Positions 16,969 to 26,133 of a stretch of 64,000 bases of DNA are shown here, in pieces (positions within the stretch are counted from its first letter, which is position 1; every line of letters begins with the position of its first letter). The stretch is taken from positions 1,611,723 through 1,675,722 of the forward strand of contig NZ_KI632509.1 of the NCBI RefSeq assembly GCF_000504245.1, written 5' to 3'. Source of the stretch: Haloechinothrix halophila YIM 93223 (GTDB lineage Bacteria; Actinomycetota; Actinomycetes; Mycobacteriales; Pseudonocardiaceae). A model generated the notes under the pieces. The model was not told the origin of the DNA. It worked only from the letters and a program-made list of their open reading frames with translations, and did no database searches. Both the position numbers and the translations under genes were made by a program.

Positions 16969-17961
16969 ATGAGCAACGTCGAGACCGATCCGATCGAGAC
17001 CCGCTGCCGGGCGCGTGTCGAGTCCGCCGAGCCGCCGGAGGCCCCCGCCGTTGAGATCGTGACCTCGCGGGAGGTGCCCCTCGGCGGGACGCGCGCGATG
17101 CGCGTGCGCCGCACGCTGCCGCAACGGGCCAGATCGCTGATCGGCGCGTGGTGCTTTGCCGACCGTTACGGACCCGAGGACGTTCGTGACGTCGGTGGCA
17201 TGGTCGTGCCGCCTCACCCGCACACCGGGCTGCAGACGGTGAGCTGGCTGTTCTCCGGCGAGATCGAACACCGCGACAGTTCTGGCGTGCGGGCCCTGGT
17301 TGAGCCGGGCGAGCTGAACTTGATGACCGGTGGCCACGGCATCTGTCACTCCGAGGTGTCCACGCAGGCGACGTCGGTGCTGCACGGCGTGCAGCTGTGG
17401 GTGGCGTTGCCGGAGGCGCACCGGAACGCGGACCGCGACTTCCAGCACCACGTGCCCGGCGTCGCCCATCACGACGGCGCTGACATCCGGGTGTTCCTCG
17501 GGTCGCTGGCGGGCATGTCGTCGCCGGTGCGGACATTCACACCACTGGTGGGTGCGGAGGTCACGCTCGCCCCGGAGTCCGCCGTCGAGCTGGACGTCGA
17601 CGCGGCCTTCGAACACGGCGTGCTGGTCGACCAGGGGCCGGTCACCGTAAGCGGCACGTCCATCGCGCCAGCTCAACTGGGCTACGTTGGCATCGGCGCC
17701 ACCTGTTTGCGGCTGGCGAATCCTTCGGCGGAACCGGCGCGGGTGGTGCTGCTCGGCGGCGCACCCTTCGATGAGGACATCGTGATGTGGTGGAACTTCG
17801 TCGCTCGCAGCCACGACGAGATTGTCCGGTTTCAGCACGAGTGGCAGCAGGAGTCGGAGCGATTTGGCCAGGTCGACGGCTACGTCGGCGACCCCGCGCG
17901 GCTGCCAGCGCCGCCGCTGCCGAAAGTGCGATTGCGGCCGCGCCGCCGTGCCGGGCGCTGA
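16969..17961 (+). CDS. Pirin family protein
   Basis: A 330-residue bicupin. The N-terminal cupin holds the metal ligands in VPPHPHTGLQTVSWLFSGEIEHRDS and GGHGICHSEV; the C-terminal cupin domain starts near residue 180. Bacterial pirins act as iron-binding redox sensors or quercetin dioxygenases; which applies here is unknown. I place the start at ATG 16969 (MSNVETDP), 31 bases after the ligase stop; the frame is open further upstream, but that sequence is a shadow of the ligase gene. It may be co-transcribed with the ligase gene. The length is slightly more than usual because of a basic C-terminal tail (RLRPRRRAGR). Confidence 0.85.
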   Translation: MSNVETDPIETRCRARVESAEPPEAPAVEIVTSREVPLGGTRAMRVRRTLPQRARSLIGAWCFADRYGPEDVRDVGGMVVPPHPHTGLQTVSWLFSGEIEHRDSSGVRALVEPGELNLMTGGHGICHSEVSTQATSVLHGVQLWVALPEAHRNADRDFQHHVPGVAHHDGADIRVFLGSLAGMSSPVRTFTPLVGAEVTLAPESAVELDVDAAFEHGVLVDQGPVTVSGTSIAPAQLGYVGIGATCLRLANPSAEPARVVLLGGAPFDEDIVMWWNFVARSHDEIVRFQHEWQQESERFGQVDGYVGDPARLPAPPLPKVRLRPRRRAGR

Positions 17962-18382
17962 CCGCGTTCAGCCATGTGGCGCGACGTGCCCGGGGCCGTC
18001 TCTCGCGGGAACGACACGGTGTCGATCGCGCCACACCCCTCGCCGTGGGCGTTGCCGCACGGACGGGGGTTGGCTAGGGTCCACCGTCGAGCCAGTCGCA
18101 TCCGGTAGCGGATGCAGGGAATCCGGTGTGACTCCGGAACTGACGCGCAGCGGTGAGGGCGACGGGCGAGGCGAAACGCCACTGGACCAGCGGATCTGGG
18201 AAGGTGCCTCGTCCGGGTGACCCCGAGTCCGAAGACCTGCTGGCTCGCTGAGCCGATCCGAGCTTCGCGTACAAGCTCCCGAGCGCAAAGGTCATGTCAC
18301 ATGGACTGTTACCGCGGCGGGGTCACCGCCGATCCACCCTGCTGTTCGCCTGCCGTGCCGCCGGTGCACGACGGGACCAGCC
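17962..18382 (+). other. 421-base intergenic leader region before the uptake operon
   Basis: About the first 125 bases after the pirin stop hold the presumed promoter of the uptake operon; I see no confident -35/-10 pair. The riboswitch fills the middle. The last 136 bases before the GTG at 18383 contain two short hairpins and no gene; an open frame starting at 18294 is Arg/Cys-rich and not protein-like. Confidence 0.6.
18087..18246 (+). promoter_or_regulatory. Cobalamin (B12) riboswitch
   Basis: The core has the classic elements in order: AGGGAATCCGGTG, GACTCCGGAACTGACGCGC, AGCGGTGA, GCCACTGG, TCTGGGAAGG, and GAGTCCGAAGACCTGC. P1 is formed by GAGCCAG (18087-18093) with CTGGCTC (18240-18246). 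Immediately after it GGCTC-GCT-GAGCC (18242-18254) can form a hairpin that competes with P1, and GAGCTT/AAGCTC (18260-18278) a further stem. The uptake operon begins at 18383. It should repress the operon when adenosylcobalamin is plentiful. Confidence 0.93.
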
Positions 18383-19450
18383 GTGCACACGTTTGAGGAC
18401 GTCCCGCAGCGCAAGTCCGCGCGACGGCTGCCAGCGCCGTTCGTCGTCCCCGTGCTGCTGGTGCTGCTCGCTGGCAGCGCCATAGCCTCGGTCGGATTCG
18501 GCGCGGAGCCGCTGGCCTGGTCCGTCGTCATCGACGCGCTGGCCAACCGGCTGACCGGTGTCACGGGCGATGCCACGTTCGACATCATCGTGTGGGAGAT
18601 CCGGGTTCCCCGGACGCTGCTCGCGATCGTCGTCGGTGCTGGTCTCGCGGTCGCCGGGGTCGGCATCCAGACGCTGGTGCGTAACCCGCTGGCCGACCCG
18701 TACCTGCTCGGCGTGTCGGCCGGTGCCAGCGTCGGCGCGACCGCGGTGATCACGTTCGGCGTGCTGGCTGCCGCGGGGCTGTGGGCGCTGTCCATCGGTG
18801 CGCTGCTCGGCGCGCTGATCGCGGCGCTGCTGGTGTTCGGCGTCGCCATGGCCCAGGGTGGCCTCACCCCGCTGCGGCTGGTGCTGATCGGGACGGTGCT
18901 CTCCGCCGCGTTCTCCGCGATCGCCAGTTTCCTCGTCTTCCGCAGCGATAACCCGCAGGCCGCGCAGTCGGTGCTGTTCTGGTTGCTCGGCAGCCTCTCC
19001 GGCGCGGCATGGAACCAACTGCCGCTGGTCGCGGGCGCGGTCGTCGTCATCGGCGGGGTACTCGTCGCGGGTAGCGGCTGGCTGGACGCGCTCGCCACGA
19101 GCCCGGACACCGCCGCCGCGTTGGGCGTGCCGGTCAAGGCGTTGCGCGGCGGGCTGTTCGTGGTGCTCGCCGCCTTGGTGGGCGTGCTGGTCGCCGTCGC
19201 GGGCAGTATCGGGTTCGTCGGCCTCGTGCTGCCGCACATCAGCCGGATGCTGGTCGGCGTGCGCCACCGGGCCGTGCTGCCGGTCGCCGCGCTGTCGGGA
19301 GCGGTGTTCCTGATCTGGGTGGACATCGCCGCGCGCATCGCGGTGCGGCCCACCGAGATCCCGCTCAGCGTCGTGACCGGCCTGATCGGCGCGCCGGTGT
19401 TCCTGGTGCTGATGGGCCGCAGGCACTATCGATTCGGAGCCGACCAGTGA
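18383..19450 (+). CDS. FecCD/BtuC family ABC transporter permease (probable cobalamin uptake)
   Basis: A 355-residue permease with the FecCD signature: WEIRVPRTLLAIVVGAGLAVAGVGIQTLVRNPLADPYLLGVSAGA, which marks the TM2-TM3 region, and SIGFVGLVLPHISRMLVG near residue 275, the coupling region to the ATPase. About nine to ten membrane helices are visible. It forms the membrane channel for a cofactor such as cobalamin. Related actinobacterial families have been named F420-0 transporters by profile prediction; the B12 riboswitch upstream argues for a corrinoid. The GTG start at 18383 lacks a strong ribosome site. Confidence 0.88.
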   Translation: MHTFEDVPQRKSARRLPAPFVVPVLLVLLAGSAIASVGFGAEPLAWSVVIDALANRLTGVTGDATFDIIVWEIRVPRTLLAIVVGAGLAVAGVGIQTLVRNPLADPYLLGVSAGASVGATAVITFGVLAAAGLWALSIGALLGALIAALLVFGVAMAQGGLTPLRLVLIGTVLSAAFSAIASFLVFRSDNPQAAQSVLFWLLGSLSGAAWNQLPLVAGAVVVIGGVLVAGSGWLDALATSPDTAAALGVPVKALRGGLFVVLAALVGVLVAVAGSIGFVGLVLPHISRMLVGVRHRAVLPVAALSGAVFLIWVDIAARIAVRPTEIPLSVVTGLIGAPVFLVLMGRRHYRFGADQ

Positions 19451-20286
19451 ATCCCTTGACCCGTTCCGCACCGGCGGAAGCCCCGCCGGTCCAGGACACC
19501 GACACGCACCTCACCGTGTCTCGCCTCGCCTGCGCCGCCGGCAAGCGGGTCGTACTGCGCGACGTCGACTTCGCGGTCCAGCGTGGCGAGTTGCTGGCGC
19601 TGGTGGGCGCCAACGGCTCCGGCAAGTCGACGTTGCTGCGCGCGCTCGGCGGGGTCCGTAAGCCCGTCGCGGGCGAGGTGCTGCTGGACGACCTCCCGCT
19701 TGGACAGCTGTCGGCGCGGCGTCGCGCGCGGGCGATCACCCTGGTCGGGCAGGAGGAAGCGCTGCCCGCTGACCTGGTCGTCGGGGAGATGGTGGCGCTC
19801 GGCCGCACCCCGCACCGACCGCCGTGGGCAGGGGGCGACGCCACCGAACGCGCCGCCGTGCTGGCGGCGCTCGACCAGGTCGGCCTCGGCTACGCCGTGG
19901 ACCACCCGGTGGAGCAGCTCTCCGGCGGCGAACGACGCCGCGCCCTGCTCGCGCGGGGACTGGCGCAGCAGACGCCGTTGATGCTGCTCGACGAACCCAC
20001 CAACCATCTCGACCTGCGCCATCAGCTTGGCCTGCTCCGCACCGTGCGCGGGCTGGGCAAGACCGTCGTCGTCGCGATGCACGACCTCGACCTCGCGGCC
20101 ACCTTCTGCGACCGCATCGCGGTGCTGCACGACGGCACCCTGCTGACCATCGGCACCCCGGCGGACGCGCTGACGCCGACCGTCATCCACGACGCGTTCG
20201 GCGTGCTCGCCACCCCGGTCACTCACCCCCTGACCGGGCGCACCCATCTGTTGTTCTCCCCCGACGAAACGGAGCCTCACCCGTGA
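19447..20286 (+). CDS. ABC transporter ATP-binding protein (BtuD/FecE-like)
   Basis: A 279-residue ATPase with all nucleotide-binding motifs: Walker A GANGSGKST, Q-loop in VGQEEALP, signature LSGGERRR, Walker B LMLLDEPTNHLD, and the switch His in VAMHDLDLA. It powers the permease encoded just upstream, whose stop it overlaps by GTGA (19447-19450). A GTG start is used. The N-terminal 18 residues before the ATPase core are Pro/Ala-rich. Its own end overlaps the next gene, so the three proteins are made from one transcript under riboswitch control. Confidence 0.92.
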   Translation: MNPLTRSAPAEAPPVQDTDTHLTVSRLACAAGKRVVLRDVDFAVQRGELLALVGANGSGKSTLLRALGGVRKPVAGEVLLDDLPLGQLSARRRARAITLVGQEEALPADLVVGEMVALGRTPHRPPWAGGDATERAAVLAALDQVGLGYAVDHPVEQLSGGERRRALLARGLAQQTPLMLLDEPTNHLDLRHQLGLLRTVRGLGKTVVVAMHDLDLAATFCDRIAVLHDGTLLTIGTPADALTPTVIHDAFGVLATPVTHPLTGRTHLLFSPDETEPHP

Positions 20287-21317
20287 GACCTGCTCGCATC
20301 CTCGCCCCCGCACTCGCCGCTGCCGCGGTGCTGTCCGCCTGCTCCACCGCGGAGTCGGACACGGCTTCTGGTGGCGACGTGACCGTGACCAACTGCGGCG
20401 AGGAGGTGTCGTTCCCGTCGCCAGCCGAGCGGTTGTTCGTCAACGACGGCAACATGATCTCGATGGTGCTCGCGCTCGGCGCCCAGGACCAGGTGGCGGC
20501 CGTGAGCAGCGTGCAGCGCGACGCGCCGGTGCTGCGCAAGCACTACGGTGACGCGGTCGACGGGCTCAACGACGTCGCGAAGACCTACCCGAGCAGGGAA
20601 ACCGTGCTGGCGCAGCGGCCAGACGTCGTCGTCGCGGGCTGGAACTACGGCTACGACGAGACGAAGAAGCTCACCCCGGCGTCGCTCGCGCAGCACGACA
20701 TCGACGCGTACACGCTGACCGAGAGCTGCCGCCAGGGCGCGGGCTCGGCGCGCGGCATCGTCGACCCGTGGACGGCGTTGCGCACCGACCTGCGCAACCT
20801 CGGCCAGATCACCGGCAGGCAGGACCGGGCTGACGAGGTCGTTGCTGACCTCGATGAGCGGCTGACGGCGCTGGAGGACGCGCCGGAGCCCGAGGAGCCG
20901 CCGACGATCTTCCTGTTCGACAGCGGCGACAAGACCATCTACTCCAGCGGCAACCTCGGCGCACCGCAGGCGATCATCACCGCGGGTGGCGGGCGCAACG
21001 CGCTGGAAGACCTCAAGGACACCTGGACCGAGGTGTCCTGGGAGCGGCTCGCCTCGGCGGAGCCGGACGCCATCCTGTTCGTCGACTACCCGCCACAGAC
21101 GTTCGAGGAGAAGGTGCGGATCCTGCGGGAGCACGCGGCGACCAAGGACCTGGAAGCGGTGCGCGAGGAGCGGTTCCTCAACCTGCCGTACGCGCTGTGG
21201 ACGTCGGGGCCGCTCAACATCGACGCCGCCGAGCAGGTGCGGGCGGCGCTGGAAGGCTGGGACCTCGTGCCGGACAGCGGCATCGCGCCGAAGAACGGCT
21301 CCGACGCGGTGGAGTGA
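20283..21317 (+). CDS. Substrate-binding lipoprotein of the cobalamin-type ABC transporter
   Basis: A 344-residue periplasmic-binding-type protein. The signal ends in a lipobox LSAC with the lipidated Cys at residue 20. CGEEVSFPSPAERLFV is the usual first strand of class III (BtuF/FhuD) binding proteins, and the long-helix two-lobe architecture fits the length. It captures the ligand outside the membrane and hands it to the permease. The GTG at 20283 overlaps the ATPase stop (GTGA). It could instead bind an F420-like precursor or a siderophore; the riboswitch makes corrinoid the leading guess. Confidence 0.88.
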   Translation: MRPARILAPALAAAAVLSACSTAESDTASGGDVTVTNCGEEVSFPSPAERLFVNDGNMISMVLALGAQDQVAAVSSVQRDAPVLRKHYGDAVDGLNDVAKTYPSRETVLAQRPDVVVAGWNYGYDETKKLTPASLAQHDIDAYTLTESCRQGAGSARGIVDPWTALRTDLRNLGQITGRQDRADEVVADLDERLTALEDAPEPEEPPTIFLFDSGDKTIYSSGNLGAPQAIITAGGGRNALEDLKDTWTEVSWERLASAEPDAILFVDYPPQTFEEKVRILREHAATKDLEAVREERFLNLPYALWTSGPLNIDAAEQVRAALEGWDLVPDSGIAPKNGSDAVE

Positions 21318-21369
21318 GCCGCGATGCCACGCTGACACCGCTACTGGGCTCAGCTCGTCCGGTTCACTT

Positions 21370-21454
21370 GTTGATCAGGGACCCTGCTCGTAGGTCCATC
21401 ATGACCGGACATAACGGACGCGATTTGGGCCTACGGGCAGGGTCGGTGATCAAC
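21370..21454. repeat. Long imperfect inverted repeat, possible bidirectional terminator or mobile miniature repeat
   Basis: The arms at 21370-21394 and 21430-21454 are inverted complements at 22 of 25 positions, separated by 35 bases. The outer eight bases (GTTGATCA / TGATCAAC) match exactly. The element lies between two convergent genes (transporter operon and xylB), where a two-way terminator is expected, but it is longer than a normal terminator and could be an interspersed repeat. Confidence 0.65.
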
Positions 21455-21492
21455 TCCGGGGAGGGGCGCACCGTCGTCACGCTCGCATGGGT

Positions 21493-21512
21493 ACGGCGCG
21501 ACGCTGCGCCGT
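21493..21512. terminator. Short GC-rich hairpin between convergent genes
   Basis: ACGGCGC (21493-21499) pairs perfectly with GCGCCGT (21506-21512) around a six-base loop. It lies 16 bases downstream of the xylB stop on the minus strand and after the inverted repeat on the plus strand. No U-tract follows, which is common in actinobacterial terminators. Confidence 0.4.
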
Positions 21513-21527
21513 GAGACCTCGCCCGCC

Positions 21528-22949
21528 TCACGGCGCGAGGTCGCGAACCTCGGCGTAGCGCTCGCGGATGTGCGGCTCGGCGGGAACGTCGTGTACGGCA
21601 GGCGCCGTGGCCGACTCCCAGGCGGGCGGTTCCGCCGCGCCGGACAACGCCCAGGCGGCCTGGCGCGCCGCGCCGTCGGCGACGTACTCGCCGGACTCCG
21701 GTACCTCGACCGGCATGCCGAACACCTGCGGCGCGATCCGCCGCACCGCCTCGGATCGTGCGCCGCCGCCGATCAGCAGCAGCCGGGTGACCGGGACGTC
21801 GTGGGCGCGCAGCGCGTCCAGCGCGTCGGCCAGCCCGCAGAGCATGCCCTCCACGGCGGCCCGCGCGAGATGCTCCGGGGTGGTCGTGGCGAGCTGCAGT
21901 CCGTGCAGGGTGCCGGTGGCGTCCGGCCGGTTCGGTGTCCGCTCACCGTCGAGGTACGGGACCAGCGTGAGCCCGTCCGCACCGGGCGGCGCGGCCAGCG
22001 CGAGATCCGATAACCGGTCGTGGTCGACGCCGAGCAGCCGGCAGGCGGCGTCCAGCACCCGGCTGGCGTTCAAGGTGCAGGCCAGCGGCAGGTAGGCGCC
22101 GGTCGCGTCCGCGAACCCGGCGACCTTGCCGGACGGGTCGGCGGTCGGAGCCGCGCTGACGGCCGACACCACACCGGACGTGCCGATCGACACCGCGACG
22201 TCGCCGGGGCGCATATCCAACGCGAGCGCGGCGGCGGCGTTGTCCCCTGCTCCCGCGCCGACGAACGCGCCGTCGGCCAGCACGTCGGAGCCGCGCGCGA
22301 GCACCGACTCGGCGGGGTCAAGCACACGGGGCAGCCGGACCTCACGGCCAAGGGCGAGGTCGAGCAGGTCCTGCCGGTAGTCCCCGTCGCGCGGTGACCA
22401 GTAGCCGGTGCCTGACGCCTCGGAGCGGTCGGTGACCAGCGCGTCCAGGGTGGACCCGCCGTCGGGACCGTGCCCCGCGATGCGCCAGGACAGCCAGTCG
22501 TGCGGGAGCGCGACGGCGGCCACCCGCGCGGCGTTGTCCGGCTCGTGGTCGCGCAGCCAGCGCAGCTTGCTCGCGGTGAAGGACGCGACCGGCACCGAGC
22601 CCACCGCCTCGGCCCACGCCCGCTGACCACCGAGGTCGCGGATCAGATCCGTCGCGGCCGTCGCGGACCGCGTGTCGTTCCACAACAGCGCTGGCCGCAC
22701 CACCGCGCCGTCGACGTCGAGTGCCACCATGCCGTGCTGCTGTCCAGCCACCGAGATCGCCGCGACGTCGGCCAGCCCACCGGCAGACTCGGCGGCGTCG
22801 CGGAAGGCGTCCCACCACGCGGCTGGATCGACCTCGGTGCCGTCCGGATGCTTCGCGCTCCCTGAGCGGACGAGCCGCCCGGTGTCGGCGTCACGGACGA
22901 CGATGGTGCAGGACTGCGTTGAGGAGTCCACGCCAGCGACTAGGGTCAT
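21528..22949 (-). CDS. xylB: Xylulokinase
   Basis: A 473-residue FGGY-family sugar kinase. The N-terminal [13 protein letters not shown] is the phosphate-1 motif, WNDTRS and the HDWLSWRI segment follow, and [21 protein letters not shown] is the C-terminal FGGY signature and adenosine motif. It phosphorylates D-xylulose at O5 to feed the pentose phosphate pathway. The start overlaps the xylA stop by ATGA (22946-22949), so the two are translated as a pair. Its length is normal. Its identity is supported by the xylA neighbour and the divergent ROK regulator. Confidence 0.93.
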   Translation of the reverse strand: MTLVAGVDSSTQSCTIVVRDADTGRLVRSGSAKHPDGTEVDPAAWWDAFRDAAESAGGLADVAAISVAGQQHGMVALDVDGAVVRPALLWNDTRSATAATDLIRDLGGQRAWAEAVGSVPVASFTASKLRWLRDHEPDNAARVAAVALPHDWLSWRIAGHGPDGGSTLDALVTDRSEASGTGYWSPRDGDYRQDLLDLALGREVRLPRVLDPAESVLARGSDVLADGAFVGAGAGDNAAAALALDMRPGDVAVSIGTSGVVSAVSAAPTADPSGKVAGFADATGAYLPLACTLNASRVLDAACRLLGVDHDRLSDLALAAPPGADGLTLVPYLDGERTPNRPDATGTLHGLQLATTTPEHLARAAVEGMLCGLADALDALRAHDVPVTRLLLIGGGARSEAVRRIAPQVFGMPVEVPESGEYVADGAARQAAWALSGAAEPPAWESATAPAVHDVPAEPHIRERYAEVRDLAP

Positions 22950-24124
22950 GACACTCCGACGAGGTGCTCGACGGCGAGCTGGTTGAGCTGAACGAAGCCG
23001 TAGTCCCGCTCGGCGGCGGCGTCGGCATCGAAGTCCTCGAACGCCGAGTGATCGGCCAACAGGTCAGTGATCGACTCGTCCGCGCCGAGGGTCGGCTCGG
23101 CCAGCTCGAACACGCCCGCGCGCCGCATCGCGTCCCGCACGCGGGGGTCGGCCCGGTATGCCGCGCTACGGTCGGCGAGCTTGCGATAGGTGTCCATATT
23201 GGCCTGTGCGGACTCCCACACGCCCCGCTCGGTCTCGGTGCGCGACGGCTTGTAGTCGAAGTGCCGCGCACCCTGGTAGCGCGGGCCGCCAGCAGGGAAG
23301 CCGTGTTCCAGTAGATCGACGGTGAAGAACGCGGACAGCAGGTCGCCATGGCCGAACACGAGATCCTGGTCGTACTTGATGGAGCGCTGGCCGTTGAGGT
23401 CGAGGTGGAACAGCTTGCCAGCCCACAGCGCCTGCGCGATGCCGTGGGTGAAGTTCAGGCCAGCCATCTGCTCGTGGCCGACCTCGGGGTTGAGGCCGAC
23501 GATGTCACCGTTGTCGAGCCGGGCGATCAGGCCAAGCGCGTGCCCGATGGTCGGCAGCAGCAAGTCGCCGCGCGGCTCGTTCGGCTTCGGTTCCAGCGCG
23601 ATGCGCAGGTCGTAGCCCTGCTGTTTGATGTGGGCGGCGACGGTGTCGATGCCCTCCGCGTAGCGCTCGTGCGCGGCGTGCAGATCCTTCGCGCCGTCGT
23701 ACTCGGTGCCCTCACGGCCACCCCACATCACGAACGTGCGCGCGCCGACCTCGGCGGCCAGGTCGGCGTTGCGCAGCACCTTGCGTAGCGCGAACCGTCG
23801 CACCGAGCGGTCGTTCGACGTCAGTGCGCCGTCCTTGAACACGGGATGGGCGAACAGGTTCGTGGTGAGCATCTCGATGACCAGCCCGGTCTCATCGGCC
23901 GCCTTGCGCACGGCGGCGAGCGCTCGGTCGCGGGTGTCGTCGTCCGCCCCGAACGGGACGACGTCGTCGTCGTGGAACGTGAAGCCCCACGCACCGAGTT
24001 CGGCGAGCCGGTGCACCGCGTAGGACGGGTCCAGCACCGGGCGGGTGGCCGCCCCGAACGGGTCCTGCGCCTGCCAGCCGACCGTCCAGAGGCCGAACGA
24101 GAACGGGATCTGTTCACCGGGCAC
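22946..24124 (-). CDS. xylA: Xylose isomerase
   Basis: A 392-residue isomerase converting D-xylose to D-xylulose. The N-terminus reads [17 protein letters not shown], the catalytic His is at about residue 51 and Asp at 54 in [12 protein letters not shown], and the metal-binding Glu lies in [11 protein letters not shown]. These are the class I actinobacterial features. I use the GTG at 24124 (MPGEQIPF) because GGAGGAG lies six bases upstream; an alternative GTG at 24154 would add ten residues lacking homology and would overlap the operator-like dyad. It overlaps xylB by four bases. Confidence 0.95.
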   Translation of the reverse strand: MPGEQIPFSFGLWTVGWQAQDPFGAATRPVLDPSYAVHRLAELGAWGFTFHDDDVVPFGADDDTRDRALAAVRKAADETGLVIEMLTTNLFAHPVFKDGALTSNDRSVRRFALRKVLRNADLAAEVGARTFVMWGGREGTEYDGAKDLHAAHERYAEGIDTVAAHIKQQGYDLRIALEPKPNEPRGDLLLPTIGHALGLIARLDNGDIVGLNPEVGHEQMAGLNFTHGIAQALWAGKLFHLDLNGQRSIKYDQDLVFGHGDLLSAFFTVDLLEHGFPAGGPRYQGARHFDYKPSRTETERGVWESAQANMDTYRKLADRSAAYRADPRVRDAMRRAGVFELAEPTLGADESITDLLADHSAFEDFDADAAAERDYGFVQLNQLAVEHLVGVS

Positions 24125-24138
24125 AGGGACCTCCTCCG

Positions 24139-24162
24139 TAGTTTGTATATCCACTGAACTTA
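24139..24162. promoter_or_regulatory. Probable XylR operator between xylA and the ROK regulator
   Basis: The arm TAGTT (24139-24143) and its inverted partner AACTTA (24157-24162) flank a central TATAT, giving an imperfect inverted repeat. AGTT-n13-AACT-type dyads are typical of ROK repressors that control xylose genes. It lies 15 bases upstream of the chosen xylA start and 27 bases before the divergent regulator gene, so it could control both. Confidence 0.55.
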
Positions 24163-24188
24163 TTCACCGATGCCGCTAGGGTCAAGAC

Positions 24189-25388
24189 GTGACCAGTACC
24201 GGACCCGCCCGCCAGGCGTCGCTGCGCGAGCGCAACCTCGCGACCATCGCGCGCGCCGTGATCGACGCCCCTGACCCGTTGTCAAGGGCGGACCTCGCCG
24301 CGTGCACCGGCATGACGCGGGCGACGGTGTCAACGCTGGTGGACCAGCTGGTCGAGGCCGGGCTGCTCACGGAACTGCCAGCGGTGGCGTCGGGCCCGGG
24401 ACGCCCCGCCGTGCCGCTGGCGCCCGCCGCGCGCACGGTCGTCGGCCTCGGGCTTGAAGTCAACGTCGACTACCTCGGTGGCCGGGTGGTCGACCTGACC
24501 GGCGCGATCGTCGACGAGTTCGTCATCGCCGGGACCCTGCGCGGTAGCTCAGCCACGGCCACGCTGCGACGCCTGGGACACCTCGCCCGCGACCTCATCG
24601 CGCGGGTGGAGTCGCGCGGGATGCGGATCGCTGGTGCGCACCTCGCGCTGCCAGGTCTGGTGGACACTCGCACGAACCTGCTGCGGATCGCGCCGAACCT
24701 TGGCTGGTCGGACGTCGAACCGCTGCCACTGCTCGGGCTCCCGGCTGGGCTGCCTGCGACGGTCGGCAACGAGGCGAAGCTCGCCGCGCTGGCGCAGCTG
24801 TGGGGGTGCCCGGTCACGGAGCGGGCGAGCCGCACGTTCCTGTACGTCTCCGGCGATGTCGGCATCGGCGCGGCGATCGTCATCGACGGTGAGCTGTTCG
24901 GTGGCAGGCGCGGCTGGAGCGGCGAGCTGGGCCACATCACCATCGACCCGGCGGGGCCGCGGTGCGGCTGCGGCGCGACCGGCTGCCTCGAGCGTTACGC
25001 CGGGAAGGAAGTGCTGGTCACCGACGTCGGCCTTGGCATAGACGTCGCCGACGACGTCCTTGTCGACCGGCTCAGCGCCGCCGACGACGCTGCCCGTGCC
25101 GCCGTGACCACGGCAGGGGCCGCGCTGGGGCAGGCCATGGCGGACGCGGTGAACCTCCTGGACATCGACACGGTGCTGCTCGGCGGTGTCTACACCGGTC
25201 TGGTGCCGTTACTGCGGCCGACGATCACCGAGCAGCTGCGGACCAGGGTGCTGGGCGCGCCATGGGCGCCGGTCGACGTCGCCCCGGCGCCGGTGGCGAA
25301 CCATGCCGCGCTGACCGGCGGGGCGGCGACGTCCCTGCGCGCCGTCGTGGCCGACCCGATGCCGTGGATCGCGGCGGCGGCCGGGTGA
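24189..25388 (+). CDS. ROK family transcriptional regulator, probable xylose repressor (XylR)
   Basis: A 399-residue regulator. Residues 10-75 form a winged helix-turn-helix (LSRADLAACTGMTRATVSTLVDQLVEAGLL), and the rest is a ROK sugar-kinase-like domain. The ROK zinc motif appears as RCGCGATGCLERYAG near residue 260, after GELGHITIDPAGP. It probably represses xylAB and is released by xylose. The gene is divergent from xylA with 64 bases between the starts, containing an operator-like dyad. The GTG start at 24189 was chosen because the HTH begins soon after. Confidence 0.9.
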   Translation: MTSTGPARQASLRERNLATIARAVIDAPDPLSRADLAACTGMTRATVSTLVDQLVEAGLLTELPAVASGPGRPAVPLAPAARTVVGLGLEVNVDYLGGRVVDLTGAIVDEFVIAGTLRGSSATATLRRLGHLARDLIARVESRGMRIAGAHLALPGLVDTRTNLLRIAPNLGWSDVEPLPLLGLPAGLPATVGNEAKLAALAQLWGCPVTERASRTFLYVSGDVGIGAAIVIDGELFGGRRGWSGELGHITIDPAGPRCGCGATGCLERYAGKEVLVTDVGLGIDVADDVLVDRLSAADDAARAAVTTAGAALGQAMADAVNLLDIDTVLLGGVYTGLVPLLRPTITEQLRTRVLGAPWAPVDVAPAPVANHAALTGGAATSLRAVVADPMPWIAAAAG

Positions 25389-25500
25389 GGCAGCTGCCGC
25401 CGACGGAAAGTTGATCACCTAGACACCAGTGCGGCCGGGTGTTACCGATTAGGCCGTTTGGCTGTCTTGTGGTTGCTCGGGCGGTAACAACTAGCATGCG

Positions 25501-25986
25501 ATGCGGGGTCCGCCGTGCCGTCGAAGCCGGCGCGAGAAGAGGGTGCGGGTGAGGTTGTCAGGTTCGCGGTCGGCCGGTCGGCACCGCGCGAGGGGCTCGA
25601 TTGGTGGGTTAGCGGTACTCGGGCCGTTGGCCGGTGGGCTGACGATGTCGGCGCTGGTCACGGCCGCTGTCTTGCTACTCACTGGCGGTTCGGATGTCGA
25701 TGACGCGCCGCCTGGCGACGCCACGACGTCATTCACCTCGACACGAGCGGTCACCAGCGAGGTCCCGACGACCAGCGCGCCCGCCACGACGAGCACGTCG
25801 CAGGAGACGGCGAAGTCCGCGACGCGGTCGGACACCGGCGCCTCGCCGCCAACAACGACCGATGCTGAGCCAGCACGGCCCGCGACGACAACGACGACTA
25901 CGCCGCCGCCCACGACGACGGAAGCCGAAACTGATCACTGCCCAGGCAACCAACCGGAACACGTCCGGCGGAAGGTGTGCGACTAA
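25501..25986 (+). CDS. Small membrane-anchored Thr/Ser/Pro-rich protein, function unknown
   Basis: A 161-residue frame. The N-terminal 35 residues are strongly basic, then comes one hydrophobic segment (about residues 36-62, with LAVLGPLAGG and LVTAAVLLLTGG), then a long low-complexity stretch of Thr, Ser, Pro and Ala up to residue 140. It ends in DHCPGNQPEHVRRKVCD with two Cys 13 apart. It looks like a single-pass protein with a long extracellular stalk and a small disulfide-closed tip. I do not recognise a family. The start is uncertain; a GTG within the basic stretch is possible. Confidence 0.45.
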   Translation: MRGPPCRRSRREKRVRVRLSGSRSAGRHRARGSIGGLAVLGPLAGGLTMSALVTAAVLLLTGGSDVDDAPPGDATTSFTSTRAVTSEVPTTSAPATTSTSQETAKSATRSDTGASPPTTTDAEPARPATTTTTTPPPTTTEAETDHCPGNQPEHVRRKVCD

Positions 25987-26133
25987 TCCGCGACGCTCGG
26001 CATGCCGGTCGGCTGGAGTCGTCGCGGCTTGGCCGGGCCGCGCACCGGGGTGCCATGGGTTAGCCTCGCTGCCGGATGCCACGCGGGTGCTCACGGTGCG
26101 GCGGCCGCTGGAGAACGGCGAGGTGGATGACCG

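Noticed and set aside
14829-17114. A 761-codon minus-strand frame across the propionyl-CoA synthetase gene
   Set aside because: It is antisense to prpE and the pirin gene start, with shadow-type composition and no recognisable motif.
18294-18485. A leader peptide gene between the riboswitch and the permease
   Set aside because: The frame is Arg/Cys-rich and overlaps the permease start in another phase; it does not look like a real leader.
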